From NCBI GenBank assembly GCA_041738715.1, contig JBGSPI010000132.1, positions 86,769-150,768 on the forward strand: a DNA stretch of 64,000 bases, given 5' to 3'. The first letter of the stretch is position 1, and each line of letters starts with the position of its first letter. This DNA comes from Chamaesiphon sp041738715 (GTDB lineage: Bacteria > Cyanobacteriota > Cyanobacteriia > Cyanobacteriales > Chamaesiphonaceae). The position numbers were made by a program, and so were the translations under genes. The notes below the pieces were generated by a model. It was not told the origin of the DNA. It worked only from the letters and a program-made list of their open reading frames with translations, and made no database searches. Shown piece after piece: positions 45,856 through 53,664 of this stretch.

Positions 45856-46998
45856 ATGCCCGTTTCTGCGGTCTTGCCAGCACTACTAGTTTTAGCAGAT
45901 GGTACCACCTATCCTGGTTGGTCGTTTGGGGCAATGGGTACGACCATCGGCGAGGTCGTGTTCAATACTGGAATGACTGGCTATCAAGAAGTACTCACCG
46001 ATCCCAGCTATAGCGGTCAAATCGTCATCTTTACCTATCCAGAACTGGGGAATACGGGTGTCAACCCCGATGATGAGGAATCATCCGCTCCCCATGTTCG
46101 GGGTGTAATTGCGCGGAATGTCTGCTATCGTCCTAGTAACTGGAGATCGACGGCATCATTACCCAAATATCTCCAACACCATCAAGTGCCAGGGATCTAC
46201 GGGATTGACACTCGTGCCCTGACGCGAAAATTGCGATCGGTTGGAGCGATGAATGGTGGGATTTCCACAGAAATCCTCGATCCGGTTGAATTACTCAATC
46301 AGGTTCGTTCGGCACCCAATATGACTGGGTTAAACCTGGTCAAGAATGTGACGACTTCAGTAACCTATGAGTGGGCTGAACCTAGCGAACCAATGTGGGA
46401 ATTCAAGCCCGAATCTACCGCCACTGACAATCAGACATTTACCGTCGTTGCCCTAGACTTTGGGGTCAAACGGAATATCCTCCGTCGTTTAGCCAGCTAT
46501 GGGTGTCGAGTCATTGTCGTCCCGGCGGACACATCAGCCGCCGAGATCCTCCAGCACAATCCTGATGGGATCTTCCTCTCCAATGGTCCTGGAGACCCTG
46601 CTGCCGTCACGGCGGGAATATCAACCACAAAAGAGCTACTGGGTACACACAAGCCGATTTTTGGCATTTGTATGGGTCATCAGATCCTCGGTTTATCCCT
46701 GGGTGCAGAAACCTTTAAGCTCAAATTCGGTCATCGCGGGCTAAATCAACCAGCCGGATTGACGCAGACAGTAGAAATCACTAGCCAAAATCATGGGTTT
46801 GCAATTACAGCAGAGTCTCTAGGCGCAGATGTGGAGATTACTCATCTCAATTTAAACGATCGGACGATCGCCGGATTGAGACACAAAACACTCCCTTGCT
46901 TCTCCGTGCAATACCATCCTGAAGCTAGTCCTGGTCCCCACGATGCCGATTATCTATTTGCCAAATTTGTCGAGCAGATGCGAGCAGCTAAGGCTTAG
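45856..46998 (+). CDS. carA: Carbamoyl-phosphate synthase small (glutaminase) subunit
   Basis: 380 residues. N-terminal CarA-specific domain (LVLADGTTYPGWSFG, TGMTGYQEVLTDPSY) followed by a class I glutamine amidotransferase with nucleophile in FGICMGHQILGL, NHGFAI, and HPEASPGPHD. It supplies ammonia to CarB for carbamoyl phosphate, used for arginine and pyrimidines. carB is not adjacent. It is preceded by gatA (70-bp gap) on the same strand. Very confident. Confidence 0.96.
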   Translation: MPVSAVLPALLVLADGTTYPGWSFGAMGTTIGEVVFNTGMTGYQEVLTDPSYSGQIVIFTYPELGNTGVNPDDEESSAPHVRGVIARNVCYRPSNWRSTASLPKYLQHHQVPGIYGIDTRALTRKLRSVGAMNGGISTEILDPVELLNQVRSAPNMTGLNLVKNVTTSVTYEWAEPSEPMWEFKPESTATDNQTFTVVALDFGVKRNILRRLASYGCRVIVVPADTSAAEILQHNPDGIFLSNGPGDPAAVTAGISTTKELLGTHKPIFGICMGHQILGLSLGAETFKLKFGHRGLNQPAGLTQTVEITSQNHGFAITAESLGADVEITHLNLNDRTIAGLRHKTLPCFSVQYHPEASPGPHDADYLFAKFVEQMRAAKA

Positions 46999-47105
46999 AC
47001 CTAGAAATTTGACAAGATGACCTTAATTTGGCATAAATCTGTGAATATTGTTCCAGATCAGTCATAGACAAATAGTTTATTTTAGTAAACCTTAAGGAGG
47101 CTATT

Positions 47106-47474
47106 ATCGCTGAAACACTAACCCTAACCGTGAGTCTTCGGGGCACTCGTGAAGTTAGAGATCGCTATCAACTATTCCGGTTGACTGGCTTATTAGACGC
47201 ATTTTCCGAGCCGACTTTTAAAAAAGTGATGGATAAATGCGTAGAGGAAGGCCCTGGCAATCTGATTTTGGATCTGTCCAAAATCGATTTTGTCGATAGT
47301 TCGGGACTAGGTGCGCTCGTGCAACTAGTCAAAAAAGCTCAAAGCGTCGAGGGCACAGTCCAAATCGTCACCAACGCACGGGTGACACAAACTGTCAAAC
47401 TCGTCAGACTGGAGCAATTTTTGTCATTGCAACCATCAGTTGATGCAGCTTTGGCAAAAATTGAGTCGGCATAG
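47106..47474 (+). CDS. STAS domain anti-sigma factor antagonist
   Basis: STAS protein of about 122 residues if started at ATC 47106, or 114 from GTG 47130. The core reads FRLTGLLDAFSEPTF, then LDLSKIDFVDSSGLGALVQL, where the serine in DSSG is the phosphorylation site of SpoIIAA-like proteins, and TNARVTQTVKLVRLEQFL. AAGGAGG at 47094-47100 is the strongest ribosome-binding site here and lies 29 nt before GTG 47130, too far to serve it, but 5 nt before ATC 47106 and 2 nt before ATT 47103. The residues between, AETLTLTVSL, look like genuine protein. A terminator follows. No partner kinase or phosphatase nearby. Confidence 0.85.
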   Translation: MAETLTLTVSLRGTREVRDRYQLFRLTGLLDAFSEPTFKKVMDKCVEEGPGNLILDLSKIDFVDSSGLGALVQLVKKAQSVEGTVQIVTNARVTQTVKLVRLEQFLSLQPSVDAALAKIESA

Positions 47475-47476
47475 TG

Positions 47477-47537
47477 TTGAGGAGATAGGAGATCGGGGAT
47501 CGTGAGTACAGATTCTCGATCCCCACTCACCCCTCAA
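47477..47537 (+). terminator. Rho-independent-like terminator after STAS gene
   Basis: Outer stem TTGAGG/CCTCAA and inner stem GGGGATCG/CGATCCCC enclose a 14-nt loop; TTTCTT follows. It starts 3 nt after the stop codon. Confidence 0.65.
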
Positions 47538-47634
47538 TTTCTTAGTGTCGAAATATATGAATTTGTACCAGTTCTGAATAAATCTTGATAAGATCGGCGT
47601 AGTGAATCAAAAATTTTAGCTATACTCGATCGTC

Positions 47635-48066
47635 GTGGGTGAAACAGAGCTACCACTAAGCTGGCAACAGGTAAATCCTGCCATCCACCCCAACCAAGTC
47701 CCGCAACTGTCACCAGCAGCCCTAGCGTACTTGGGGGATGCTGTCTACGAACTGTATGTCCGCAGTAAATTTTTGCTCCCCCCCAAGCGATCGCATGTCT
47801 ATCATCAGCAAGTTGTCGCTCAAGTGCGAGCCGAAGCACAATCTCATCAGTTGCAACTACTTTCACCCTATCTGACATCCGGTGAATTGGATGTGTCACG
47901 GCGAGGGCGAAATGCGGCGAATGGTCGTCCGCGCCGCCTCGATCCCGAAGTTTATCAGCAAGCTACCAGTTTTGAGACTTTAATCGGTTATCTTTACATT
48001 ACTAATCCTCAACGGCTCGCGGAGTTACTCGCCCTGCTCCAATTTAATTCAACTCCAGCCCCCTAA
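47635..48066 (+). CDS. mrnC: Mini-ribonuclease III
   Basis: 143 residues from GTG 47635. It has the RNase III catalytic fold without a double-stranded-RNA-binding domain: LSPAALAYLGDAVYELYVRS (metal Asp), LTSGELDVSRRGRNA and TSFETLIGYLYI (metal Glu). In Bacillus subtilis Mini-III trims 23S rRNA ends. The rlmB gene follows 19 bp downstream, the same order as in Firmicutes, which supports a joint role in 23S rRNA maturation. Confident. Confidence 0.92.
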   Translation: MGETELPLSWQQVNPAIHPNQVPQLSPAALAYLGDAVYELYVRSKFLLPPKRSHVYHQQVVAQVRAEAQSHQLQLLSPYLTSGELDVSRRGRNAANGRPRRLDPEVYQQATSFETLIGYLYITNPQRLAELLALLQFNSTPAP

Positions 48067-48085
48067 TTTTAGCTAACGTACATAT

Positions 48086-49525
48086 ATGGCATTTAAACCT
48101 CGTCGTTCCGATGGTGGTAAACCTTCCCCACGCCAGGTAAATCGAGATCGACCGACAAGTGGGGATCGTGATGTTCGCCCCAGTCGCAGTCAAGACAGTC
48201 GATCTGCAGGTTCAGATAAGCCGCAGCGCAGAGGGGATGCCCCTCGCCGCAGCGAAGGTAGTCGAGATCGTGAAGATCGCTGGACAGGTAACAGCGATCA
48301 GGATGGAGATCGCACCAGTCGCCCCCGCTATACCGATGGGGCCAAGAATTTCGACCGCGATCGCAGTTATCGTCCCCGCACCGGAGACGGTGACTCGAAC
48401 TTCGACAGACCGAAACCTAATTCCGCCCAGCGAGGTGCTAAACCTCGCACAGATGGGCCTGATTGGGGCGTACCTCGGCCAGGTAAGCCCAAGGATTTTT
48501 CAGCCCGGACAGAAGGGTATCAGCCGCGAGGAGATAACTTTGGGGGGGATCGACGGAATAATCCTCGATCGGATCGTCATAGCGATGCACGCCGCAGTGA
48601 CAAACCTAGTTTCAACCGCGACGATCGCAGTGCCACCTTTGGAGATCGGCGTTCGGACGATCGATCGACTAAACAATGGCGCGAGCGACCACCAAGCGAT
48701 CGGCACAATCGCGGCGGTTGGCAGGATCGACCAGAGCCGGAAGTAGCCGAAGAAGAAGTAATCGATTATTTGTATGGGAAGCATTCAGTCTTTACCGCGA
48801 TCGAAAATGAACGCCAAATTAACCGGATCTGGGTCTTATCAAAACTCCGTCACCATCCATCCTTTTTCACGCTGATCGCTCAAGCGAAGGCGAATGGCAC
48901 CGTGGTTGATGAAGTAGATGCCCAACGATTGGGCTACCTCGCTAATGGCGGTAATCATCAAGGGATCGTCGCCCAAGTAGCTCCCCACGATTATATTGAG
49001 CTAGAAGAAACCATCACCCGTGCCAAGGCAGCCTCCGAACATCCTGTCATTGTAGTACTAGACGGAATTACCGATCCGCAAAATCTGGGATCGATCGCTC
49101 GAACTGCTGAAGCTCTCGGCGTGCAAGGCATCGTTATTCCCCAGCGTCGAGCCGTCGGGATCACCTCCACCGTACTGAAAGTAGCCGCTGGAGCTTTAGA
49201 GCATATCCCAGTCTCGCGGGTGGTCAATCTCAGTCGCGCACTGGAGCAACTCAAGGAAGCAGGCTTCTGGATTTATGGGACTACCGCTGATGCGGAGCAA
49301 CCTATTTTCAATGTCAAATTTGCCGATCGCGAACCAGTTGTCCTCGTAATTGGGGCGGAAGGCGATGGTTTGAGTTTGCTCACCCAGAAAGGTTGCGATC
49401 ATCTGGTTTCTATTCCGCTCAGTGGCAAAACACCTAGTCTGAACGCAGCAAATGCAGCAGCCATGTGTTTGTACGAAATATCTCGTCAGCGTCTGTCAAA
49501 TATGTTACGACTATCTGAGCGATAA
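48086..49525 (+). CDS. rlmB: 23S rRNA 2'-O-ribose methyltransferase RlmB/TrmH family, long disordered N-terminus
   Basis: 479 residues. The C-terminal ~255 residues are a complete SpoU (trefoil-knot) methyltransferase: substrate-binding part EVIDYLYGKHSVFTAIEN, then VLDGITDPQNLGSIARTAEAL, IVIPQRRAVG, LVIGAEGDGLS and IPLSGKTPSLNAANAAAMCL. It probably methylates G2251 of 23S rRNA. The first ~220 residues are almost only Arg, Asp, Ser, Gly and Pro with many RDR, DRP and GD repeats, so they should be disordered and may bind RNA. Such extensions are absent from E. coli RlmB (about 243 residues). Coupled to mrnC. Start ATG 48086. Confidence 0.92.
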   Translation: MAFKPRRSDGGKPSPRQVNRDRPTSGDRDVRPSRSQDSRSAGSDKPQRRGDAPRRSEGSRDREDRWTGNSDQDGDRTSRPRYTDGAKNFDRDRSYRPRTGDGDSNFDRPKPNSAQRGAKPRTDGPDWGVPRPGKPKDFSARTEGYQPRGDNFGGDRRNNPRSDRHSDARRSDKPSFNRDDRSATFGDRRSDDRSTKQWRERPPSDRHNRGGWQDRPEPEVAEEEVIDYLYGKHSVFTAIENERQINRIWVLSKLRHHPSFFTLIAQAKANGTVVDEVDAQRLGYLANGGNHQGIVAQVAPHDYIELEETITRAKAASEHPVIVVLDGITDPQNLGSIARTAEALGVQGIVIPQRRAVGITSTVLKVAAGALEHIPVSRVVNLSRALEQLKEAGFWIYGTTADAEQPIFNVKFADREPVVLVIGAEGDGLSLLTQKGCDHLVSIPLSGKTPSLNAANAAAMCLYEISRQRLSNMLRLSER

Positions 49526-49617
49526 GCAGCTATTTTGGGATTATTTAAGACTCAGGGTTATCAGGCATTCAAGTCGATTAGTTATCAACCTCTTTAGAAT
49601 CAGCGGAATCTCAACCA

Positions 49618-49911
49618 ATGAATATTCAAGATATCTGGAGCAATGCGCTCCATCTCGTCGGACAAGCTTGGTGGGTAGAAATTACCACAGAGCGACCCAA
49701 CTGCACCTACTATTTTGGACCTTTCGCAACTGCTGTCGAAGCTGATACTGCTAAAGCTGGTTATATTGAAGACTTGGAAAATGAGTCGGCACAAGGTATT
49801 CAAGTATCGATCAAACGCTGTAAACCTGCTCAAGTAACCATCGATCGCGAACCAATTCAGGATGACTACCACCCGATTGTCAAAACTCCACTCAGTGGTC
49901 AGTTTGGGTAG
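49618..49911 (+). CDS. DUF1816 domain-containing protein
   Basis: 97 residues, cyanobacteria-specific. Recognised by GQAWWVEITTERPNCTYYFGPF, SVAEADTAKAGYIEDLE-like AVEADTAKAGYIEDLENE and a short C-terminal tail. DUF1816 domains share features with the CpcD-like phycobilisome linker domain in length and fold pattern, but no function is proven. It is followed 20 nt later by a clear terminator, so it is probably a single-gene transcript. Confidence 0.88.
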   Translation: MNIQDIWSNALHLVGQAWWVEITTERPNCTYYFGPFATAVEADTAKAGYIEDLENESAQGIQVSIKRCKPAQVTIDREPIQDDYHPIVKTPLSGQFG

Positions 49912-49931
49912 TCGTAGGTAAATAAATCAAC

Positions 49932-49963
49932 AGAGATGGGGCGAGATTACTCGCCCCATCTCT
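49932..49963 (+). terminator. Strong hairpin terminator
   Basis: Perfect 14-bp stem, AGAGATGGGGCGAG with its complement, around an ATTA loop. No U-tract follows, as often in cyanobacterial terminators. It ends the DUF1816 transcript. Confidence 0.8.
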
Positions 49964-50092
49964 CGATCTGGTCATATTCCCTCACAAGTTCCTCATATTT
50001 TTCACATACAGTAGGGAATAAGCAGCCTTGGCTAGACTTGTTTACCAGTAGCTACTTCAGAACCAGATCCTAACAATAGAGAGGTCTTTTAT

Positions 50093-50335
50093 ATGTTTTT
50101 ATTACATCGACCGACTCAAGTGCTTGTTGAAATTCTTGAATTAAGCGACTTGTTCGATCCCTTTCATCCAGAGGTGTTCGGTAGAAGTCATGCAGGGGAG
50201 GAACTTCAAGAGCCTGTCTTATTTTCCAAATCAGAAATGGGATTTCCCTCTGGTGAATCATTACCGATCTGTTGGCTAGATGGTGATTATCGAGAACATC
50301 TTCACCTCGGACAACATCAGATAGCCGTCTCCTAA
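50093..50335 (+). CDS. Conserved small cyanobacterial protein
   Basis: 80 residues: MFLLHRPTQVLVEILELSDLFDPF, GRSHAGEELQEPVLFSKSEM, FPSGESLPICWLDGDYRE. I recall close relatives in many cyanobacteria annotated as conserved hypothetical (sometimes acetyltransferase) proteins, with the GRSHAGEE and FPSGE/LPxCWLD blocks conserved. AGAGAGG about 10 nt upstream serves as a ribosome-binding site. No signal peptide or membrane helix. Function unknown. Confidence 0.75.
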   Translation: MFLLHRPTQVLVEILELSDLFDPFHPEVFGRSHAGEELQEPVLFSKSEMGFPSGESLPICWLDGDYREHLHLGQHQIAVS

Positions 50336-50340
50336 AAGAT

Positions 50341-50381
50341 CGGAGGATTTGCCTTGGCTAGTCGTCCTCCGGTGGCAAATC
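50341..50381. terminator. Interleaved inverted repeats, possible pseudoknot
   Basis: CGGAGGA (50341-50347) pairs with TCCTCCG (50365-50371), while ATTTGCC (50347-50353) pairs with GGCAAAT (50374-50380). The arms interleave in the A-B-A'-B' order of an H-type pseudoknot. It lies in the 50-bp gap between two convergent genes and probably terminates one or both. Confidence 0.55.
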
Positions 50382-50385
50382 TGGG

Positions 50386-50895
50386 TTAACCCCTGCGCTG
50401 AAAATGTTTTAAGTTAGCCAAAGTCCGCTGATAGTTATATTGGTCGCCTTGTTGACGGAATAATTCTGCGGCAATCCGAAGATCGGCAATTGCCCCTTTA
50501 CAGTCCCCCATCCGGTGGCGCACAACTGCCCGATTATTGTGGGTAATCGCTTGATTTGGTCGAATTCTGACTACCTGGGTGTAATCGAGATAAGCTCCCC
50601 AATAGTCTTTGAGATTAATCTTTGCCACGGCCCGATTATTATAGGCAAGGGCATGATTGGGATCGAGTTGAATTACTGCTGTATAATCAGCGATCGCTGC
50701 CAACTGGCGATCGAGTTTCGCATGGAGTAATCCCCGTTCTACATAAGCTTCGATATCTTGGGGATTTTGTTGGAGTGAAGCATTCAGGCTGGCTAGATTT
50801 TGTCCATCGGTGGGAGTAGGTGTGGCGACTGCGACTAATGGTGTACAGGTAATGGCAATCGTGCTGAGGATATGTAATCCAGGTACATATTTCAT
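50386..50895 (-). CDS. Secreted TPR repeat protein
   Basis: 169 residues from ATG 50895. A signal peptide (about 1-24, ending VAVATPTP) is followed by three tetratricopeptide repeats: DIEAYVERGLLHAKLDRQLAAI, HALAYNNRAVAKINL, and AITHNNRAVVRHRMGDCKGAI, plus a partial fourth. TPR solenoids bind other proteins. The longer frame up to 51117 overlaps the divergent PAP2 gene and adds a non-secreted leader, so ATG 50895 is preferred. Partner unknown. Confidence 0.85.
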   Translation of the reverse strand: MKYVPGLHILSTIAITCTPLVAVATPTPTDGQNLASLNASLQQNPQDIEAYVERGLLHAKLDRQLAAIADYTAVIQLDPNHALAYNNRAVAKINLKDYWGAYLDYTQVVRIRPNQAITHNNRAVVRHRMGDCKGAIADLRIAAELFRQQGDQYNYQRTLANLKHFQRRG

Positions 50896-51052
50896 TATTG
50901 AGTTTCCTGTTTCGTGGTTGGTGTCGATCGATCCCGTGCTGATCGGCATGATATACTTGCTCCAACTAATAGTCAACAGTATCTTCGCCCAAAGATTGTC
51001 AAAACTTGTCACTACTAGTATAACTAACCATTGATAACTGAAAAGGGTGCCC

Positions 51053-51634
51053 ATGTTCTGGAAACATAGATCGATTGCTGCTATCATCGTCCTCGGCGGA
51101 CTCACCTTTGCACCCAAAGTTCAAGCTCAAACTGCGAATAACAAGGGGTTTTCTGATTTTGTTTCTGGTCCTGGCACAGTTTTATTTATCGGTGGAGGTG
51201 CCTTGTTACCACTGTTGACAGATGGTGTGGACGGGGGACAGCACTCATTGAGAGTAGTCGATTCGGTCGCTACTAGTGCTGCCTTATGTTATGGACTAAA
51301 ATCAGTAATTAGCTCTCCCCGCCCTGATAACGAGCGGGAATTAGATAGTTTTCCCAGTTGTCATGCGACAACAGCTTTCGCCGTTGCCCGAGTGCAAAGC
51401 CACTACCATCCTGATTATGCCATTCTGTGGTACGGCGGGGCAGCTTTAATCGGTTATTCACGCCTGGATTTAAATCGGCACCGTTTCATCGATGTCTTAG
51501 CTGGTGCGGGTTTAGGCTATTTAGTCGGGGAGGTAGAACTCAGCCAAAAAAGTGGATTACTACTATTTCCGTTGATTCGTTCAGACAATCAGGGCAATAC
51601 GGTTGTCGGATTACAAGTCAAGGGTGATTTTTAG
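51053..51634 (+). CDS. PAP2 superfamily phosphatase, secreted or membrane-bound
   Basis: 193 residues from ATG 51053 (GTG 51047 is two codons upstream). An N-terminal signal segment ends near VQAQ. The acid phosphatase signature is present: the SSPRPDNERELDSFPSCHAT block and YSRLDLNRHRFIDVLAGAGLGY, giving the catalytic histidines and arginine of C1-C3 motifs. Members dephosphorylate lipid phosphates such as undecaprenyl pyrophosphate or phosphatidic acid. Divergent from the TPR gene. Substrate not determinable. Confidence 0.85.
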   Translation: MFWKHRSIAAIIVLGGLTFAPKVQAQTANNKGFSDFVSGPGTVLFIGGGALLPLLTDGVDGGQHSLRVVDSVATSAALCYGLKSVISSPRPDNERELDSFPSCHATTAFAVARVQSHYHPDYAILWYGGAALIGYSRLDLNRHRFIDVLAGAGLGYLVGEVELSQKSGLLLFPLIRSDNQGNTVVGLQVKGDF

Positions 51635-51818
51635 GTTACTCACATCTTACATCAATAGATCATAATTCACACAGTTTACTTCGGACTAGCAATTATCGCC
51701 TGACAACTACCCCAGATCCGATACTCTCTCAACTACTTTCTTAACAAAAGTGGCGGATAAACCCAAAGCAGTCTAGAGTAATAAGTAGTAGGTGGAGACC
51801 ATCGATCGGAGGTTGTGA

Positions 51819-52448
51819 ATGAGTCAGCAGAGTCCTTATGAGCAGCTAGGAGTAGCAGAAGATGCCTCCTTTGAGGAGATTCAGGCAGCTAAACAGCGGG
51901 CAATCGCCCAATTTAGTAACGATCGACAGTTGCAAGAGAATATGGAAGCCGCTTATGATGCGATCTTGATGGAACGGCTCAAACTCCGGCAACAGGGCAA
52001 GATTAAGGTTCCCGAAGGAATTCGGTTTCCCGAAAAGCTGCCCACCGCCGTCAACCCTAAGCCTAAAACCCCATCTCTGGTAAATAATTCTCCCAGTTGG
52101 TTGGGGGACACCTTTGAGCGTCCGAGTCAATCTGAAATTTTGACGACATCGGGAGTTTATACCGTGCTGGGTGGAGCGGCATTGGTGCCTGCGATTGCCA
52201 ATACTGGATTACCAACCCTAATGGCACTGGGGACTGGGTTTAGTCTATATTTTATCAATCAAAAGCAACGCAGATTTAAACGTGCCTTATTAGGTAGTTT
52301 AATTGCGTTAGTTTTTGGGACAGCAATAGCCAGTGTCCTAGTGAATTATCTGCAATTACCAGTAGTTCAAATTGGGATATCTGGGGAAGTGTTTGCCAGC
52401 TTATTGGTATTCTTGTCTCTCTGGATGGTGAGCAGTTTCTCCAAGTAA
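51819..52448 (+). CDS. CPP1-like (DUF3353) J-domain-like membrane protein
   Basis: 209 residues. A J-like N-terminal domain (SPYEQLGVAEDASFEEIQAAK) lacking the HPD tripeptide, then a basic linker, then three or four hydrophobic helices (about 110-205). The family includes plastid CPP1, which stabilises protochlorophyllide oxidoreductase in plants; the cyanobacterial member is thought to act similarly at the thylakoid. The last 48 nt overlap the end of the HAD gene on the other strand. GGAGG at 51810-51814 precedes ATG 51819. Confidence 0.88.
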   Translation: MSQQSPYEQLGVAEDASFEEIQAAKQRAIAQFSNDRQLQENMEAAYDAILMERLKLRQQGKIKVPEGIRFPEKLPTAVNPKPKTPSLVNNSPSWLGDTFERPSQSEILTTSGVYTVLGGAALVPAIANTGLPTLMALGTGFSLYFINQKQRRFKRALLGSLIALVFGTAIASVLVNYLQLPVVQIGISGEVFASLLVFLSLWMVSSFSK

Positions 52449-53114
52449 GATCACCTTGACAGCTTCAGCTAAACCAGCAACAATCAGATCGGGTTGATAG
52501 CAAACTAATCTTTCTTGATTTCTAATCCCCGACAATACACCAATAGATTTAATCTGATGGGTTTGGGCGGCGATGATATCGGTTTCGGTATCACCAATCA
52601 TCCAAGTATTTGGCTTTCCCCCTAAATCGGCTAAGGCTTGAGCCATTAGCTGGGTTTTGGCGGGAATATCGCCCTGCTTGAGATAGTCATCAGTCAGACA
52701 GTAGCGACAATGAGGCGGGAAAAATCGATCTAGATTGTACTGGTTAAATGCGGCATTTAATTCACTCGTCCGCCGCAGTGTCATCACCAGTAATTCAATC
52801 CCCGCCGATTGAATTTGTTCCAATGCCGAAATCGCGCCTGGGACTACTCGATCGAGATGCAAGTATTCTAACTGATGGGCATAGCGATCGCGCAGTTGCT
52901 TGAATTTTTTCGCCTGAATCGCACTCAAGCCTGACTCAATACCCACCTGTTCTTCGGGAATCTGAGCGCGTTTATATGCCCAAAATTGATCTTTAGTCAG
53001 GGTTTTAATTGGTTGCTGGGGTTGCTTTACTTGTGCTAAACATAGCTGATAGACATGATAGTATCGATCGGATAAATCCATAATTGGTCCATCAAAGTCT
53101 GTGATAATCCGCAT
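52401..53114 (-). CDS. HAD family hydrolase
   Basis: 237 residues. Haloacid dehalogenase motifs: I, DFDGPIMDLSDRY (nucleophile Asp and general acid Asp); II, LLVMTLRRTSE; III/IV, CYLTDDYLKQ and WMIGDTETDIIAAQ. An alpha-helical cap lies between motifs I and II (subtype I, phosphoglycolate-phosphatase-like). Substrate unknown; small phosphate esters are likely. Its 3' end overlaps the CPP1 gene tail-to-tail by 48 nt. Confidence 0.88.
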   Translation of the reverse strand: MRIITDFDGPIMDLSDRYYHVYQLCLAQVKQPQQPIKTLTKDQFWAYKRAQIPEEQVGIESGLSAIQAKKFKQLRDRYAHQLEYLHLDRVVPGAISALEQIQSAGIELLVMTLRRTSELNAAFNQYNLDRFFPPHCRYCLTDDYLKQGDIPAKTQLMAQALADLGGKPNTWMIGDTETDIIAAQTHQIKSIGVLSGIRNQERLVCYQPDLIVAGLAEAVKVILLGETAHHPERQEYQ

Positions 53115-53135
53115 AAATTTTATTTAATCTTAAGA

Positions 53136-53267
53136 CTAGCTAATTTTCAGCAACCTGAAACAATCTCTAGGATCTATCGTCACCAACAATGTGCGCCAAC
53201 CAGTGTCACATTGCAAGGCGATACTATCTCCATCATCATTGTGCCGTATCTGAGGAGCGTTACTCAT
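53136..53267 (-). CDS. Possible small hypothetical protein (43 aa)
   Basis: A 43-codon frame from ATG 53267, whose start codon overlaps head-to-head with the ATG 53266 of the next gene on the other strand. Residues IALQCDTGWRTLLVTIDPRDCF look protein-like. Such an exact start overlap is unusual, so one of the two starts may be wrong. No family recognised. Confidence 0.25.
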   Translation of the reverse strand: MSNAPQIRHNDDGDSIALQCDTGWRTLLVTIDPRDCFRLLKIS

Positions 53268-53649
53268 GCAATTTAAGTTAATCTGTGGGGCAATCTCAGC
53301 TATGCTAGCCGTCAGTATGATCAATCCTACCCCCGGCTCCGCTCAACTGATTCCCGAACCGTGGGTGACAGTGGGAACAAAGGATAGTGCTGTTTCCTAC
53401 GGAGCAGGCGTAAGATTCCTCGATTTTGGTGCCGAAATCGGTACTGGAGCAAACGGTGTGACGGGAGTCGATGCACTCAAGTTTATCAGTTTGCCCTTTG
53501 TCTCTCCCTACGCTGGCTTGGGGATCTATGGCGATAAAGGTGTTGCTTACTCAGGGGGTGTTCATTTTCAACCACCGGGAAATACCTTCTTTGGTGTGGG
53601 CTACCACTCGATTCGCGGTGTGAATGGTCAGGTGGGAATTAAGTTTTAG
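53266..53649 (+). CDS. Small secreted beta-rich protein
   Basis: 127 residues. A signal peptide (about 1-26, ending SAQ) is followed by a Gly- and aromatic-rich body with alternating beta-strand pattern: VSYGAGVRFLDFGAEIGTG, FVSPYAGLGIYGDKGVAYSGG, and terminal NGQVGIKF ending in Phe. This suggests a periplasmic or outer-membrane beta structure, though 127 residues would allow only a small barrel or oligomer. Next gene starts 15 bp later on the same strand. Function unknown. Confidence 0.7.
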   Translation: MQFKLICGAISAMLAVSMINPTPGSAQLIPEPWVTVGTKDSAVSYGAGVRFLDFGAEIGTGANGVTGVDALKFISLPFVSPYAGLGIYGDKGVAYSGGVHFQPPGNTFFGVGYHSIRGVNGQVGIKF

Positions 53650-53664
53650 GGGACAATTATTCAG

